From Thalassospira profundimaris (GTDB taxonomy: Bacteria; Pseudomonadota; Alphaproteobacteria; Rhodospirillales; Thalassospiraceae): DNA of 64,000 nucleotides. Positions 27,457 through 35,757 of the stretch are shown here, in pieces. How positions within the stretch are numbered: position 1 is the first letter of the stretch; each line of letters starts with the position of its first letter. Made by a program: the position numbers and the translations under genes. The DNA lies in contig NZ_JPWH01000023.1 in NCBI RefSeq assembly GCF_003326755.1, positions 1-64,000 on the forward strand, written 5' to 3'. The notes under the pieces were generated by a model. That model searched no databases and was not told the DNA's origin. It saw only the letters and a list, made by a program, of their open reading frames with translations.

Positions 27457-29568
27457 TCAGGCCCCTGCCGTTTCTTTGATTTTGCGCAGACGCAGCCAGT
27501 GCATGACAACAAACAGCGCAAACAGCGCAAAGCCCATTAAATCGGTGATCGAGTAAGCGGCAATCAGGCTAAAGGCGGCTGCGACGGCAATCAGCCGTTC
27601 CGGGATCGTCAGGCGAATGTTTAGCGCCCCGATCACTGCCATGCCCCACAGACCAATGGCAATCGCCGTTTTAACAAAAATATAGGCAACCGCCGGAATA
27701 TAGCCAATTTCATCGGCCATTGGCCCGCCATCCTGAAGCATCAAGGCCGGGGTATAAACCGACATGAAGGGAATCAGGAACCCGGCCGCCGCCACCTTGA
27801 CCGCCTCGAACGAGATTTTAAGCCCGCTTGCCCGCGCAATCGGCGCGGCGGCAAAACAGGCCAGGGCCACCGGCGGTGTCAGATCGGCCAAAATGCCGAA
27901 ATAGAACACAAACATGTGGCTGACAATCAGCGGCACACCGAGTTGCAAAAGCGCCGGACCGGCAATCGAGGAGGTGATGATATAGTTGGGAATGGTGGGA
28001 ATACCCATGCCCAGAATGATGCAGGTGATCATGGTCAGGATCAGGGAAAGAAACAGACTTTGAGACCCGACATGAACAATGAAGGCCCCAAAGGTATTGG
28101 CAACCCCGGTTAAGGTCATGGTGCCGATAATGATGCCGACCACGGCACAGGCCACCCCGACGGGCAGGGCGGTTTTTGCGCCTTCGGCCAGAGAATCCCG
28201 GCAGACCAGCAGGGTTTCACGCCCGCCTTTGGAAATGGCATTCCAGGCCATCAGGATCAGGATGGCACCGGCAATGACATGAATGCCAAATTCCAGAAAC
28301 GCCGCCGAAATCACCCCAAGGGCGATCCAGAAAAGGGTGCGGATGATGCCCTTGGGCAGGCCCAGAACAATCGAGCTTCCCAAAATCAGCAAGACCGTGA
28401 GCGACAGGCCAACGGTCCCGGCAAAAAGCGGGGTATAGCCGCTAAATAGCAGGTAAACCAGCACGGCCAGCGGCAAGATCAGATACCAGCCCTTGCGAAT
28501 GGCGGCCCGCGGTGAGGGCAGTTCGGATTTGTCCATGCCCGAAAGGCCATATTTGCCCGCTTCCAGATGCACCATCCAGAAGACAGAGGCAAAATAGAGA
28601 ATGGCGGGAATAAGCGCGGCCTTGACCACCTCGTAATATTCTACACCCAGCGTTTCGGCCATGATAAAGGCCACAGCCCCCATCACCGGGGGCATTAATT
28701 GCCCGCCCATGCTGGAGGTGGATTCAACACCCCCGGCAAAGGCCGGGCGATAGCCAAACCGTTTCATCAACGGAATGGTGAACTGGCCGGTTGTCACCAC
28801 ATTGGCAACGCCAGAGCCCGAAATGGTGCCCATCAGACCCGATGAAATGACCGAAACCTTGGCAGGTCCACCGCGCGCATGACCAACAAGCCCCATCGAG
28901 ACATCGGTAAAAAGCTGGATCATCCCGGCCTTTTCCAGAAAGGCGCCAAACAGGATGAACAGAAAGATGTAGGTCGAGGAAACATAAATCGGAATGCCGT
29001 AAATGCCCTCGGTGCCATAGGTCATATGGTCGATGACCTGGGTAAAATCATAGCCCCGGTGATTAAGCGGCGAGGGCAGATATTGCCCCAACAGGCAATA
29101 GGCCAGAAAACAGGCGGCAATAATTGGCAGGGCCGGGCCCATCAGCACATAGGCCCCGGCAAAAACGCCAATCAGGGCGACAATGCCAAAAACAATGTCG
29201 ATATTGTTCGGGTCGCCGGCGCGCAGGATCAGGTCGTTATATTCTACCCATTGATACCCGGCAACGGCAACGCCTGACAGGCCGACAATCCAGGCTAGGG
29301 TTTTCACCGGCAGGCTGGCCTTGCGACCAATCGCGATCAGCGGGAAAATCAGCAGGATCAAAAAGCCGACATGGATGGCGCGTGTCACCTGGCTGGGAAA
29401 GTCAATCAGGTGGGCTGCCGTCGAAATCTGGAAGGCGGAAAAGATAAAGGCGATCCAGAACAGCAAGCGCCCCTCAAAGGTGGGTGCAAAGCTGTCAACC
29501 AGCGGGTCGTGAACCGCCAGATCAGGGGAATCGGCTGGTACGTGATGGGCAGATTGGTCTTGCGACAT
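27457..29568 (-). CDS. TRAP transporter fused 4TM/12TM permease
   Basis: A 703-residue inner-membrane protein with about 18-19 hydrophobic segments. It joins the small (DctQ-like) and large (DctM-like) permease parts in one chain, as in TAXI-type TRAP systems. The DctM pattern is visible in GPAKVSVISSGLMGTISGSGVANVV (residues about 235-260), TSSMGGQLMPPVMGAVAFIMAE, and ILGMGIPTIPNYI. Transport is sodium-driven and depends on the binding protein encoded just upstream. The substrate is probably an organic acid. An inverted repeat lies between it and the binding-protein gene. Confidence 0.94.
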   Translation of the reverse strand: MSQDQSAHHVPADSPDLAVHDPLVDSFAPTFEGRLLFWIAFIFSAFQISTAAHLIDFPSQVTRAIHVGFLILLIFPLIAIGRKASLPVKTLAWIVGLSGVAVAGYQWVEYNDLILRAGDPNNIDIVFGIVALIGVFAGAYVLMGPALPIIAACFLAYCLLGQYLPSPLNHRGYDFTQVIDHMTYGTEGIYGIPIYVSSTYIFLFILFGAFLEKAGMIQLFTDVSMGLVGHARGGPAKVSVISSGLMGTISGSGVANVVTTGQFTIPLMKRFGYRPAFAGGVESTSSMGGQLMPPVMGAVAFIMAETLGVEYYEVVKAALIPAILYFASVFWMVHLEAGKYGLSGMDKSELPSPRAAIRKGWYLILPLAVLVYLLFSGYTPLFAGTVGLSLTVLLILGSSIVLGLPKGIIRTLFWIALGVISAAFLEFGIHVIAGAILILMAWNAISKGGRETLLVCRDSLAEGAKTALPVGVACAVVGIIIGTMTLTGVANTFGAFIVHVGSQSLFLSLILTMITCIILGMGIPTIPNYIITSSIAGPALLQLGVPLIVSHMFVFYFGILADLTPPVALACFAAAPIARASGLKISFEAVKVAAAGFLIPFMSVYTPALMLQDGGPMADEIGYIPAVAYIFVKTAIAIGLWGMAVIGALNIRLTIPERLIAVAAAFSLIAAYSITDLMGFALFALFVVMHWLRLRKIKETAGA

Positions 29569-29675
29569 TTAGTTAGGGTCCCCGGCAAGGTCGGCATCAG
29601 GCAGGTTGGAAAGATTTATGGGTGGGCAAAAAGCAAACCCGGCCGGGATGATGAGACCCCGACCGGTAAAAGGGC

Positions 29676-29709
29676 ACAGTCAGTTCTGTTTAATGGCGGA
29701 ACTGACTGT
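29676..29709 (-). repeat. Inverted repeat between binding-protein and permease genes
   Basis: A perfect 11-bp stem (ACAGTCAGTTC, complement at 29699-29709) with a 12-base loop, 10 bases after the binding-protein stop codon. Its place fits a partial terminator or RNA-stabilising hairpin that keeps binding-protein mRNA more abundant than permease mRNA. Confidence 0.7.
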
Positions 29710-29718
29710 CAGGGACAC

Positions 29719-30678
29719 TTACATGATGCCTTTTTCTTTGTAGTATTTTTCCGCACCCGGATGAATCGGCAGTGGCATGCCTTTGACGGCATTTTCCAGC
29801 TTGATCGCCTTGGCCGCATTGTGGGCGGCTTCCAGGGTCGGCAGGTTTTCAAAAAGCTGTTTGGTCATCTGATAGGCGATTTCGTCGGAAACGCCGGAAT
29901 GGGACACCAGGAAGTTGACGATGGCAACGGTCGGGACATCTGCCGACTGGCCTTCATAGGTGCCCGAGGGAATGGTGCCGGCAATATAGGGGGCGCCAAG
30001 TTTTTCGGCGATATCCGCCGGGACCGACACAATGGTCACATCCATCGAGGATGACAGATCCTTGAGCGAGGCAACGCCCAGACCTGCTGATTGCAGGGTG
30101 GCGTCAAGCTGGCGGTTTTTCATCAGTTCGACAGATTCGGCAAAGGGCAGATATTCCACTTTGCCCAAATCATCATAGGACATGCCAGCCGCATCAAAAA
30201 TCTTGCGGGCATTCAGTTCGGTGCCCGATTTGGGGGCGCCAACTGAAACGCTTTTGCCTTTCAGGTCGGCCAGCGATTTGATGCCGGATTCCTTGGAGGC
30301 CACGATTTGAATATAGTTCGGATAAATCGCGGCAATGCCCCGCAATTTATCGAGCGGCTTTTTGAAACCGGCTTCCTTGTCCCCTTCCCAGGCCAGTTTT
30401 ACCGAATCGCCCAGCGCAAAGCCGATTTCACCCCGGCCCGCCTGCAGCAGGTTCAGGTTTTCAACCGATGCCTTGGTGGATTGTACCTGGGTGCGCGCAC
30501 CTTCGATTTTCTCGCCATAAATATTGGCAAGGGCCGCGCCCAGCGGATAATAGACCCCCGACGTACCGCCGGTCAGAACATTGATAAATTCATCGGCCTT
30601 GGCAAGTGATGCGCTGCCAAAGCTCAGTGCTATCGCCATTGCCCCGGCAAGTACGGATTTCGCACGAATGGATGTCAT
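29719..30678 (-). CDS. TAXI-family TRAP transporter substrate-binding protein
   Basis: A 319-residue periplasmic protein. A clear signal peptide (about residues 1-28, ending SASLAKA) precedes INVLTGGTSGVYYPLGAALANIY, the standard start of TAXI binding proteins. KGKSVSVGAPKSGTELNARKI near the middle and LDATLQSAGLGVASLKDLS are also typical. It captures the substrate for the fused permease downstream. A strong ribosome site (GGAGGA) precedes it. Confidence 0.94.
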   Translation of the reverse strand: MTSIRAKSVLAGAMAIALSFGSASLAKADEFINVLTGGTSGVYYPLGAALANIYGEKIEGARTQVQSTKASVENLNLLQAGRGEIGFALGDSVKLAWEGDKEAGFKKPLDKLRGIAAIYPNYIQIVASKESGIKSLADLKGKSVSVGAPKSGTELNARKIFDAAGMSYDDLGKVEYLPFAESVELMKNRQLDATLQSAGLGVASLKDLSSSMDVTIVSVPADIAEKLGAPYIAGTIPSGTYEGQSADVPTVAIVNFLVSHSGVSDEIAYQMTKQLFENLPTLEAAHNAAKAIKLENAVKGMPLPIHPGAEKYYKEKGIM

Positions 30679-30785
30679 CTTGTCTTCCTCCCTTGAAGAA
30701 ATATATGCGTCTGCGCCCGGCTGCCGCCTTGGTTGCGGTTCTTTGTTCGCGCTGTCGTTACGGCAGCTTAGGGGACTTCCAAAGA

Positions 30786-30799
30786 ATAGGCTAGCCTAT
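30786..30799. promoter_or_regulatory. Palindrome in the divergent region before the TAXI operon and chvI
   Basis: ATAGGCTAGCCTAT is a perfect 14-base palindrome, 108 bases before the binding-protein start codon. Half-site-like copies (ATGGCATATAGGCATAT) follow at about 30804-30820. The whole intergenic region (30679-30984, 306 bases) holds no other gene. It is a likely operator for the transporter operon or for chvI. The bound regulator is unknown. Confidence 0.55.
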
Positions 30800-30984
30800 A
30801 ACTATGGCATATAGGCATATTGAGGTACCAAAATATGTTTGGCAATGTATCTGCTGCAATGCAAAGGTGATTTATAGGGACGAAAAAATCTCAAAGATGC
30901 CGCATCTGGTTATTTTTTCGCCACAAAGCAGTGTTTTTTGTATAGTCCACGTTAAGTAGTTCAATTTTTGAAACGAGGATCCAG

Positions 30985-31725
30985 GTGAGTAAGATTGCGC
31001 TTGTGGACGACGACCGGAATATCCTGACATCGGTTTCGATGGCCCTGGAAGAAGAAGGCTATGACGTCAGCACCTATTCCGACGGCTCCGAAGCCCTGCA
31101 CGCCCTGACAAAGGACGAGCCCGATCTGGCCGTTCTCGACATCAAGATGCCGCGTATGGACGGGCTGGAACTTTTGACCCATTTGCGCAAAAAAACCCAG
31201 ATGCCGGTCATTTTCCTGACTTCCAAGGATGACGAGGTGGATGAACTGACGGGTTTGCGTCTGGGGGCGGATGACTATATCAAAAAGCCGTTTTCCCAGC
31301 GTTTGCTGATTGAACGCATCCGCACATTGCTGCGCCGTGCGGAAATTATCCGTGCCGGGGGCGTCCGCCCGACCGGGTCGGACGATGTGATCCAGCGTGG
31401 TGATCTGGTTCTGGACCCGTCGCGTCACATGTGCAGCTGGAAAGGCCAGCATGTGAACCTGACCGTGACCGAATTTTTGCTGATTCAGGCCCTGGCAAAG
31501 CATCCGGGACATGTCAAGAACCGCGACCAGTTGATTGACGCGGCTTATGGTGAACATATTTATGTCGATGACCGTACCATCGACAGCCATATCAAGCGTT
31601 TGCGCAAAAAGTTCCGTGAAACCGACAAGGAATTCAAGGAAATCGAAACGCTTTATGGTGTCGGCTACCGTTATCGTGATACGGCGGCTGCGGCCGTGGC
31701 TCCCGGTAGCGTTGTTACGGATTAA
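30985..31725 (+). CDS. chvI: Response regulator ChvI
   Basis: A 246-residue OmpR-type response regulator. The receiver domain has [10 protein letters not shown] (acidic pocket), [12 protein letters not shown] with the phospho-acceptor Asp near residue 52, and the Lys in [10 protein letters not shown]. The C-terminal winged helix ends with [15 protein letters not shown] and VGYRYRD. The following gene is its ChvG kinase. This pair responds to envelope or acid stress in alphaproteobacteria. The start is GTG 30985, with GAGG upstream. Confidence 0.95.
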   Translation: MSKIALVDDDRNILTSVSMALEEEGYDVSTYSDGSEALHALTKDEPDLAVLDIKMPRMDGLELLTHLRKKTQMPVIFLTSKDDEVDELTGLRLGADDYIKKPFSQRLLIERIRTLLRRAEIIRAGGVRPTGSDDVIQRGDLVLDPSRHMCSWKGQHVNLTVTEFLLIQALAKHPGHVKNRDQLIDAAYGEHIYVDDRTIDSHIKRLRKKFRETDKEFKEIETLYGVGYRYRDTAAAAVAPGSVVTD

Positions 31726-31744
31726 TCAGGGCTTTGATTAACAC

Positions 31745-31768
31745 CCCGGCATGTCGCAACATGCCGGG
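31745..31768 (+). repeat. Hairpin between chvI and chvG
   Basis: A perfect 10-bp inverted repeat (CCCGGCATGT and complement) with a four-base loop. A few T lie further downstream (TTTT at 31780-31784). It may act as a partial terminator that lowers kinase expression relative to the regulator. Confidence 0.6.
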
Positions 31769-31784
31769 ATAATTTACGGTTTTT

Positions 31785-33461
31785 ATGAGCGATCAAGCTG
31801 TTACGGCATCCCCGCAGGGAGAAAACCAGTCCGATTCCCGCGCCAGCGAGACGCGATCGGTGCGTCTTGAGGAACGGCATGGCCTGTTTTCTCCGCTGAC
31901 ATGGCGCATTTTGGCGGTGAATGCACTGGCCCTGTTTGTGCTGGTGGCGGGAATTTTGTATCTGGGCCGCTATAAACAGGAACTGATCCATTCCGAACTG
32001 GAGGCCATGGCCGTTCAGGCGGAAATGTATGCTGCCGCCCTGTCTACAGCCGCTGTGGGCCGGGGCGATGATGCCACCGAGCGCGTGAAACTCGAAACCG
32101 CGCGTGAAATGGTGCGTCGCCTGGTGGGCATTACCGGCGCGCGCGCCCGGCTTTTTGGTGCCAATGGACAACTGATTGCCGATAGCCGCAATATCCAGTC
32201 CTTCGGGGCCGGTGCCGTCCAAACCGAAGAATTGCCCGCCCCCGGCGATGATGACGAACTTGCCGAGATTATGCGCAATCTGACCGAAGGGGTGTTGTCC
32301 CTGTTTGAAGGCGACCAGCCCCTGCCGCTTTATGTGGACCCGCCGATTGCCAGCGCATCGGATTACCCCGAAGTACGTGCCGCCCTTGCCGGTTATTCGC
32401 GCGGGGTGGTGCGTGTGGACAGTCGCGGGCGCAGGGTTTTGTCGGTTTCGGTGCCGGTGCAGCGGTTCAAGCAGGTGCTGGCCTCGATCATGCTGACCAA
32501 AAATGGCGATGCGATCGAATCCGCCCTGCATGCGGTACGGCTCGATATTCTGAAAATCTTTGTTTTTGCCTTTGGCATTACGGTGTTGTTGTCAATTTAC
32601 CTGGCCGGGGTGATTACCCGCCCGCTTAACCGGCTTGCCCGGGCGGCCGAACGGGTACGGCGCAGCAAAAATCGCCAATTCACCATTCCCGACCTGTCGG
32701 ACCGCAATGACGAAATTGGCGATCTGTCGGGCACGTTGCGTGCCATGACGGAAACCCTGTGGGACCGCATGGACGCGATTGAACGTTTTGCTGCCGATGT
32801 TGCCCATGAAATCAAAAATCCGCTGACATCGCTGCGCAGTGCCGTGGAGACCGCAACCCGCCTGAAAGACCCGGAGCGCCAGCGCCGCCTGATGGAAATC
32901 ATTGCCGAAGACGTGCAGCGCCTGGATCGTTTGATTAGTGATATTTCCGATTATTCGCGCATGGATGCCGAATTGTCGCGTGCGGAAACCGAAGAGGTTG
33001 ATTTGCGCATTTTGCTGCAAACCCTCTCCGAACTTTATAATGCAGGGGAAGGCGGCCCGCCGGTGAAGGTTACTGCACCGGAAAACCTGGTCGTTCCCGC
33101 CCTTGAAAGCCGCCTGGTACAGGTGTTCCGCAATCTGATTTCCAACGCGCTGACCTTTAGCCCCGAACATGGCGAAGTGCGAGTGCGGGCCTGGCGCGAC
33201 AAAAACCAGGCCGTCATCACCATCGAGGATGACGGGCCGGGTATCCCGGCGGGCAAGGAAGAGGCGATCTTTAACCGCTTTTATACCGAACGTCCGTCTA
33301 GCGAGAAATTTGGCCAGCATTCCGGGCTGGGCCTGTCGATTTCGCAGCGAATCGTTGCGGCGCATAACGGGCATCTCAGTGCGTCGAATCGCACGGTGGA
33401 AGGCGAGGTCAAAGGGGCGGTCTTTACCGTGCGTCTGCCGATGGAAACCGCGAGCCGCTAA
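31785..33461 (+). CDS. chvG: Sensor histidine kinase ChvG (ExoS-like)
   Basis: A 558-residue inner-membrane kinase. Two membrane helices (about residues 40-62 and 255-280) flank a periplasmic sensor domain. A HAMP domain (RPLNRLARAAERVRR) is followed by the H-box FAADVAHEIKNPLTSLRSAV with the phospho-acceptor His. The ATPase boxes are NLISNALTF, DDGPGIP and GLGLSISQRIV, all intact. It phosphorylates ChvI. In relatives a periplasmic repressor, ExoR, controls it, but no exoR is visible here. Upstream of hprK, as in other alphaproteobacteria. Confidence 0.95.
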   Translation: MSDQAVTASPQGENQSDSRASETRSVRLEERHGLFSPLTWRILAVNALALFVLVAGILYLGRYKQELIHSELEAMAVQAEMYAAALSTAAVGRGDDATERVKLETAREMVRRLVGITGARARLFGANGQLIADSRNIQSFGAGAVQTEELPAPGDDDELAEIMRNLTEGVLSLFEGDQPLPLYVDPPIASASDYPEVRAALAGYSRGVVRVDSRGRRVLSVSVPVQRFKQVLASIMLTKNGDAIESALHAVRLDILKIFVFAFGITVLLSIYLAGVITRPLNRLARAAERVRRSKNRQFTIPDLSDRNDEIGDLSGTLRAMTETLWDRMDAIERFAADVAHEIKNPLTSLRSAVETATRLKDPERQRRLMEIIAEDVQRLDRLISDISDYSRMDAELSRAETEEVDLRILLQTLSELYNAGEGGPPVKVTAPENLVVPALESRLVQVFRNLISNALTFSPEHGEVRVRAWRDKNQAVITIEDDGPGIPAGKEEAIFNRFYTERPSSEKFGQHSGLGLSISQRIVAAHNGHLSASNRTVEGEVKGAVFTVRLPMETASR

Positions 33462-33550
33462 CCGGCAAGGCCTTTTTTGTGCAGTGCAGGCATTTTCGCG
33501 CAATTCCCCGTTTGACAAGCCGCGCTGTGCCGCGCATCGTTTCGTCCGAT

Positions 33551-33997
33551 ATGACACAGCTTCACGCAAATTGTGTCGCATTTGACGGGCAGGGTGTTTT
33601 ACTGCGGGGTCCGTCAGGTAGCGGCAAGTCGGACCTGTCCCTGCGCCTGGTTTCGCGCGGGGCACAACTTGTTTCCGACGACCGCACCGATATTTTCATC
33701 CAGGATGGTAAATTGCAGGCCACAGCGCCCGAAACCCTGATCGGTATGATCGAGGTGCGCGGGATAGGTATTGTTGCGGGGCTGGCGCAGTGTTCCCAGG
33801 CGGAAATTCGCGTGATTGTCGATCTGGTCGAACCGGGCGCACATGATATAATCGCGCGTATGCCCGAACCGGCGACGGAAACGCTGCACGGTGTTAATGT
33901 GCCGCTATGGAAGTTCTTTGCCTTTGAAAACAGCGCCCCTGACAAGATTGAAACGGTTTTGGCCCTGGCAACCGGGAAGATGCGGATTGTATCATGA
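33551..33997 (+). CDS. hprK: HPr kinase/phosphorylase, short alphaproteobacterial form
   Basis: A 148-residue protein that is only the catalytic domain; the N-terminal domain of Gram-positive HprK is missing, which is normal in alphaproteobacteria. The Walker A loop GPSGSGKSDLSLRL is intact, and IEVRGIGIV is the HprK signature. It phosphorylates HPr on a serine and so links the PTS relay to the energy state. ATG 33551 was chosen (MTQLHANC); the frame is open upstream to 33479. Its stop overlaps the rapZ start. Confidence 0.92.
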   Translation: MTQLHANCVAFDGQGVLLRGPSGSGKSDLSLRLVSRGAQLVSDDRTDIFIQDGKLQATAPETLIGMIEVRGIGIVAGLAQCSQAEIRVIVDLVEPGAHDIIARMPEPATETLHGVNVPLWKFFAFENSAPDKIETVLALATGKMRIVS

Positions 33998-34983
33998 CTG
34001 ACCAGCCCCAAAAGCCCGTAATGTCGGCAATGCCCCGGGACGACGCGATTGTGCCTGCTGACCGCATGGTGGGGAAAGACCCCGGCGCTGAAACGGAAAA
34101 TGCCCGTCTGGTGCTGGTTACGGGGGTGTCCGGGGCCGGTCGTACCACCAGCCTGAAAATACTGGAAGATTTCGGCTATGACGCGGTGGATAATTTGCCG
34201 CTGCGTTTGCTGCCCAATTTGTTGAGCGGGGATGCCGAAATAAAGGTGCCGGTGGCCATTGGCCTGGATATTCGCACCCGCGATTTTGGCGTGGACCAGT
34301 TTGGCGAGATTATCGCCTCTCTGCGCGCACAACCGGGACTGGATGTGACGGTGGTGTTTGTCGATGCCGATAGCGAGGTTTTGCAGCGCCGCTTTACCGA
34401 AACACGCCGCCCGCATCCCCTGACCCAGGACCGCCCCCTGGTGGATGCCATTGCCCATGAAAAGCGCCTGATGGCACCGATTGCCGCCATTGCGGATATG
34501 CAAATTGATACATCCCGCCTGAAGGCCACCGAACTTCGCAAAATATTGCAGGATCATTTCGCCAGCCCCACATCAGGACAGATGGCGATTTTTATTAAAA
34601 GCTTTTCGTTTCGTCAGGGGGTACCTGGTGAAGCGGATCTGGTTTTTGATGTGCGCTTTTTGCGCAATCCGCATTATGATCCCGACCTTCGCGATCTTAC
34701 CGGCATGAACCCGCTGGTAGGAGACTATATCGCCCGGGACCGGGATTTTGCCGGTTTTATGGATCGGCTCAAGGCCCTGATCGGGCCGGTACTGCCCCGC
34801 TATGCCGAAGAAGGCAAAAGCTATCTGACCATTGCGGTCGGTTGTACTGGCGGGAAACACAGGTCCGTGTATATTGCGCGCCTGCTTAATGACTGGATCG
34901 CAACACTGGGATATGACGTTCATCTCAGTCATCGTGACAAACCGGCAGAGCCGGATCAAACCAGGCCGGGGGAAATGATTTGA
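33994..34983 (+). CDS. rapZ: RapZ-family nucleotide-binding protein
   Basis: A 329-residue cytoplasmic protein. In E. coli RapZ guides RNase E to a small RNA controlling glucosamine-6-phosphate synthase. Here the P-loop reads GVSGAGRTTSLK, with Arg where Lys is usual. LEDFGYDAVDNLPLRLLP, the segment RRPHPL and the C-terminal GCTGGKHRSVYIA are typical. An N-terminal extension of about 35 residues is variable. The ATG overlaps the end of hprK by four bases. The role of RapZ in this lineage is unknown, though it is regularly tied to PTS genes. Confidence 0.93.
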   Translation: MTDQPQKPVMSAMPRDDAIVPADRMVGKDPGAETENARLVLVTGVSGAGRTTSLKILEDFGYDAVDNLPLRLLPNLLSGDAEIKVPVAIGLDIRTRDFGVDQFGEIIASLRAQPGLDVTVVFVDADSEVLQRRFTETRRPHPLTQDRPLVDAIAHEKRLMAPIAAIADMQIDTSRLKATELRKILQDHFASPTSGQMAIFIKSFSFRQGVPGEADLVFDVRFLRNPHYDPDLRDLTGMNPLVGDYIARDRDFAGFMDRLKALIGPVLPRYAEEGKSYLTIAVGCTGGKHRSVYIARLLNDWIATLGYDVHLSHRDKPAEPDQTRPGEMI

Positions 34984-34996
34984 TGGAGAAAACTGC

Positions 34997-35401
34997 ATGA
35001 TCGGGATGGTGCTTGTCACCCACGGCGATCTCGCAAGGGAATTTGTCGCTGCTTTGGAACATGTTGTTGGCGCACAGGACAAGATTGCGGCTGTGTGCAT
35101 CGGACCGGATGACGACATGGAACAGCGTCGTGCGGATATTCTGGCCGCTGTGGAAAATGTCGATTCCGGGCAAGGGGTGGTGCTGTTGACCGACATGTTC
35201 GGGGGCACGCCGTCGAACCTGGCCATCTCCATTATGGAACAGGCCCATGTCGAGGTGATTGCCGGTGTGAACCTGCCCTTGCTGATCAAGCTGGCATCGG
35301 TGCGGGTGGATGGCAGCCTGGCCCAGGCGGTGAATGCCGCCCAGGATGCGGGACGCAAATATATTAACGTCGCTTCGCGTTTGTTAAGCGGTGAAGAATA
35401 A
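34997..35401 (+). CDS. PTS EIIA component, mannose family
   Basis: A 134-residue cytoplasmic protein. MIGMVLVTHGDLAREF carries the phospho-acceptor His near residue 9. VVLLTDMFGGTPSNLA is the typical second motif of the mannose-type EIIA. No EIIB, EIIC or EIID gene is near, so it probably ends a regulatory phosphorelay rather than driving sugar uptake. GGAGAA precedes its ATG. Confidence 0.93.
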   Translation: MIGMVLVTHGDLAREFVAALEHVVGAQDKIAAVCIGPDDDMEQRRADILAAVENVDSGQGVVLLTDMFGGTPSNLAISIMEQAHVEVIAGVNLPLLIKLASVRVDGSLAQAVNAAQDAGRKYINVASRLLSGEE

Positions 35402-35457
35402 GAACATTAAAGGCGTGGCAGGCAGGAAATGCTGTCCTTCTGCCAACGGGGAACAGA

Positions 35458-35733
35458 ATGTCGCAAACTGAAAAGCGTATTGTCACCATCGTCAATCAGC
35501 GTGGATTACACGCGCGGGCGGCGGCAAAATTTGTTAAACTCGCAGGCGAATTTGAATCCCGCGTTATGGTGCGCAATCGCGGTACCGAGGTTTCGGGGGT
35601 CTCGATTATGGGGCTGATGATGCTTGCCGCCTCGACCGGCACCGAAATTGAAATCGAGGCGACCGGCAGCGATTGCCAGCAGGCCATCTCGGCATTAAGT
35701 GAACTGGTTGAAGCCAAGTTCCACGAAGAATAA
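35458..35733 (+). CDS. ptsH: Phosphocarrier protein HPr
   Basis: A 91-residue protein. NQRGLHARAAAKF holds the active His, and VSGVSIMGLMMLAA holds the serine that HPr kinase modifies. Both are intact. It receives phosphate from EI and gives it to EIIA. GGGGAA lies before the ATG. Confidence 0.96.
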   Translation: MSQTEKRIVTIVNQRGLHARAAAKFVKLAGEFESRVMVRNRGTEVSGVSIMGLMMLAASTGTEIEIEATGSDCQQAISALSELVEAKFHEE

Positions 35734-35757
35734 CGGTAAAAACCGATCAGGAAACGT

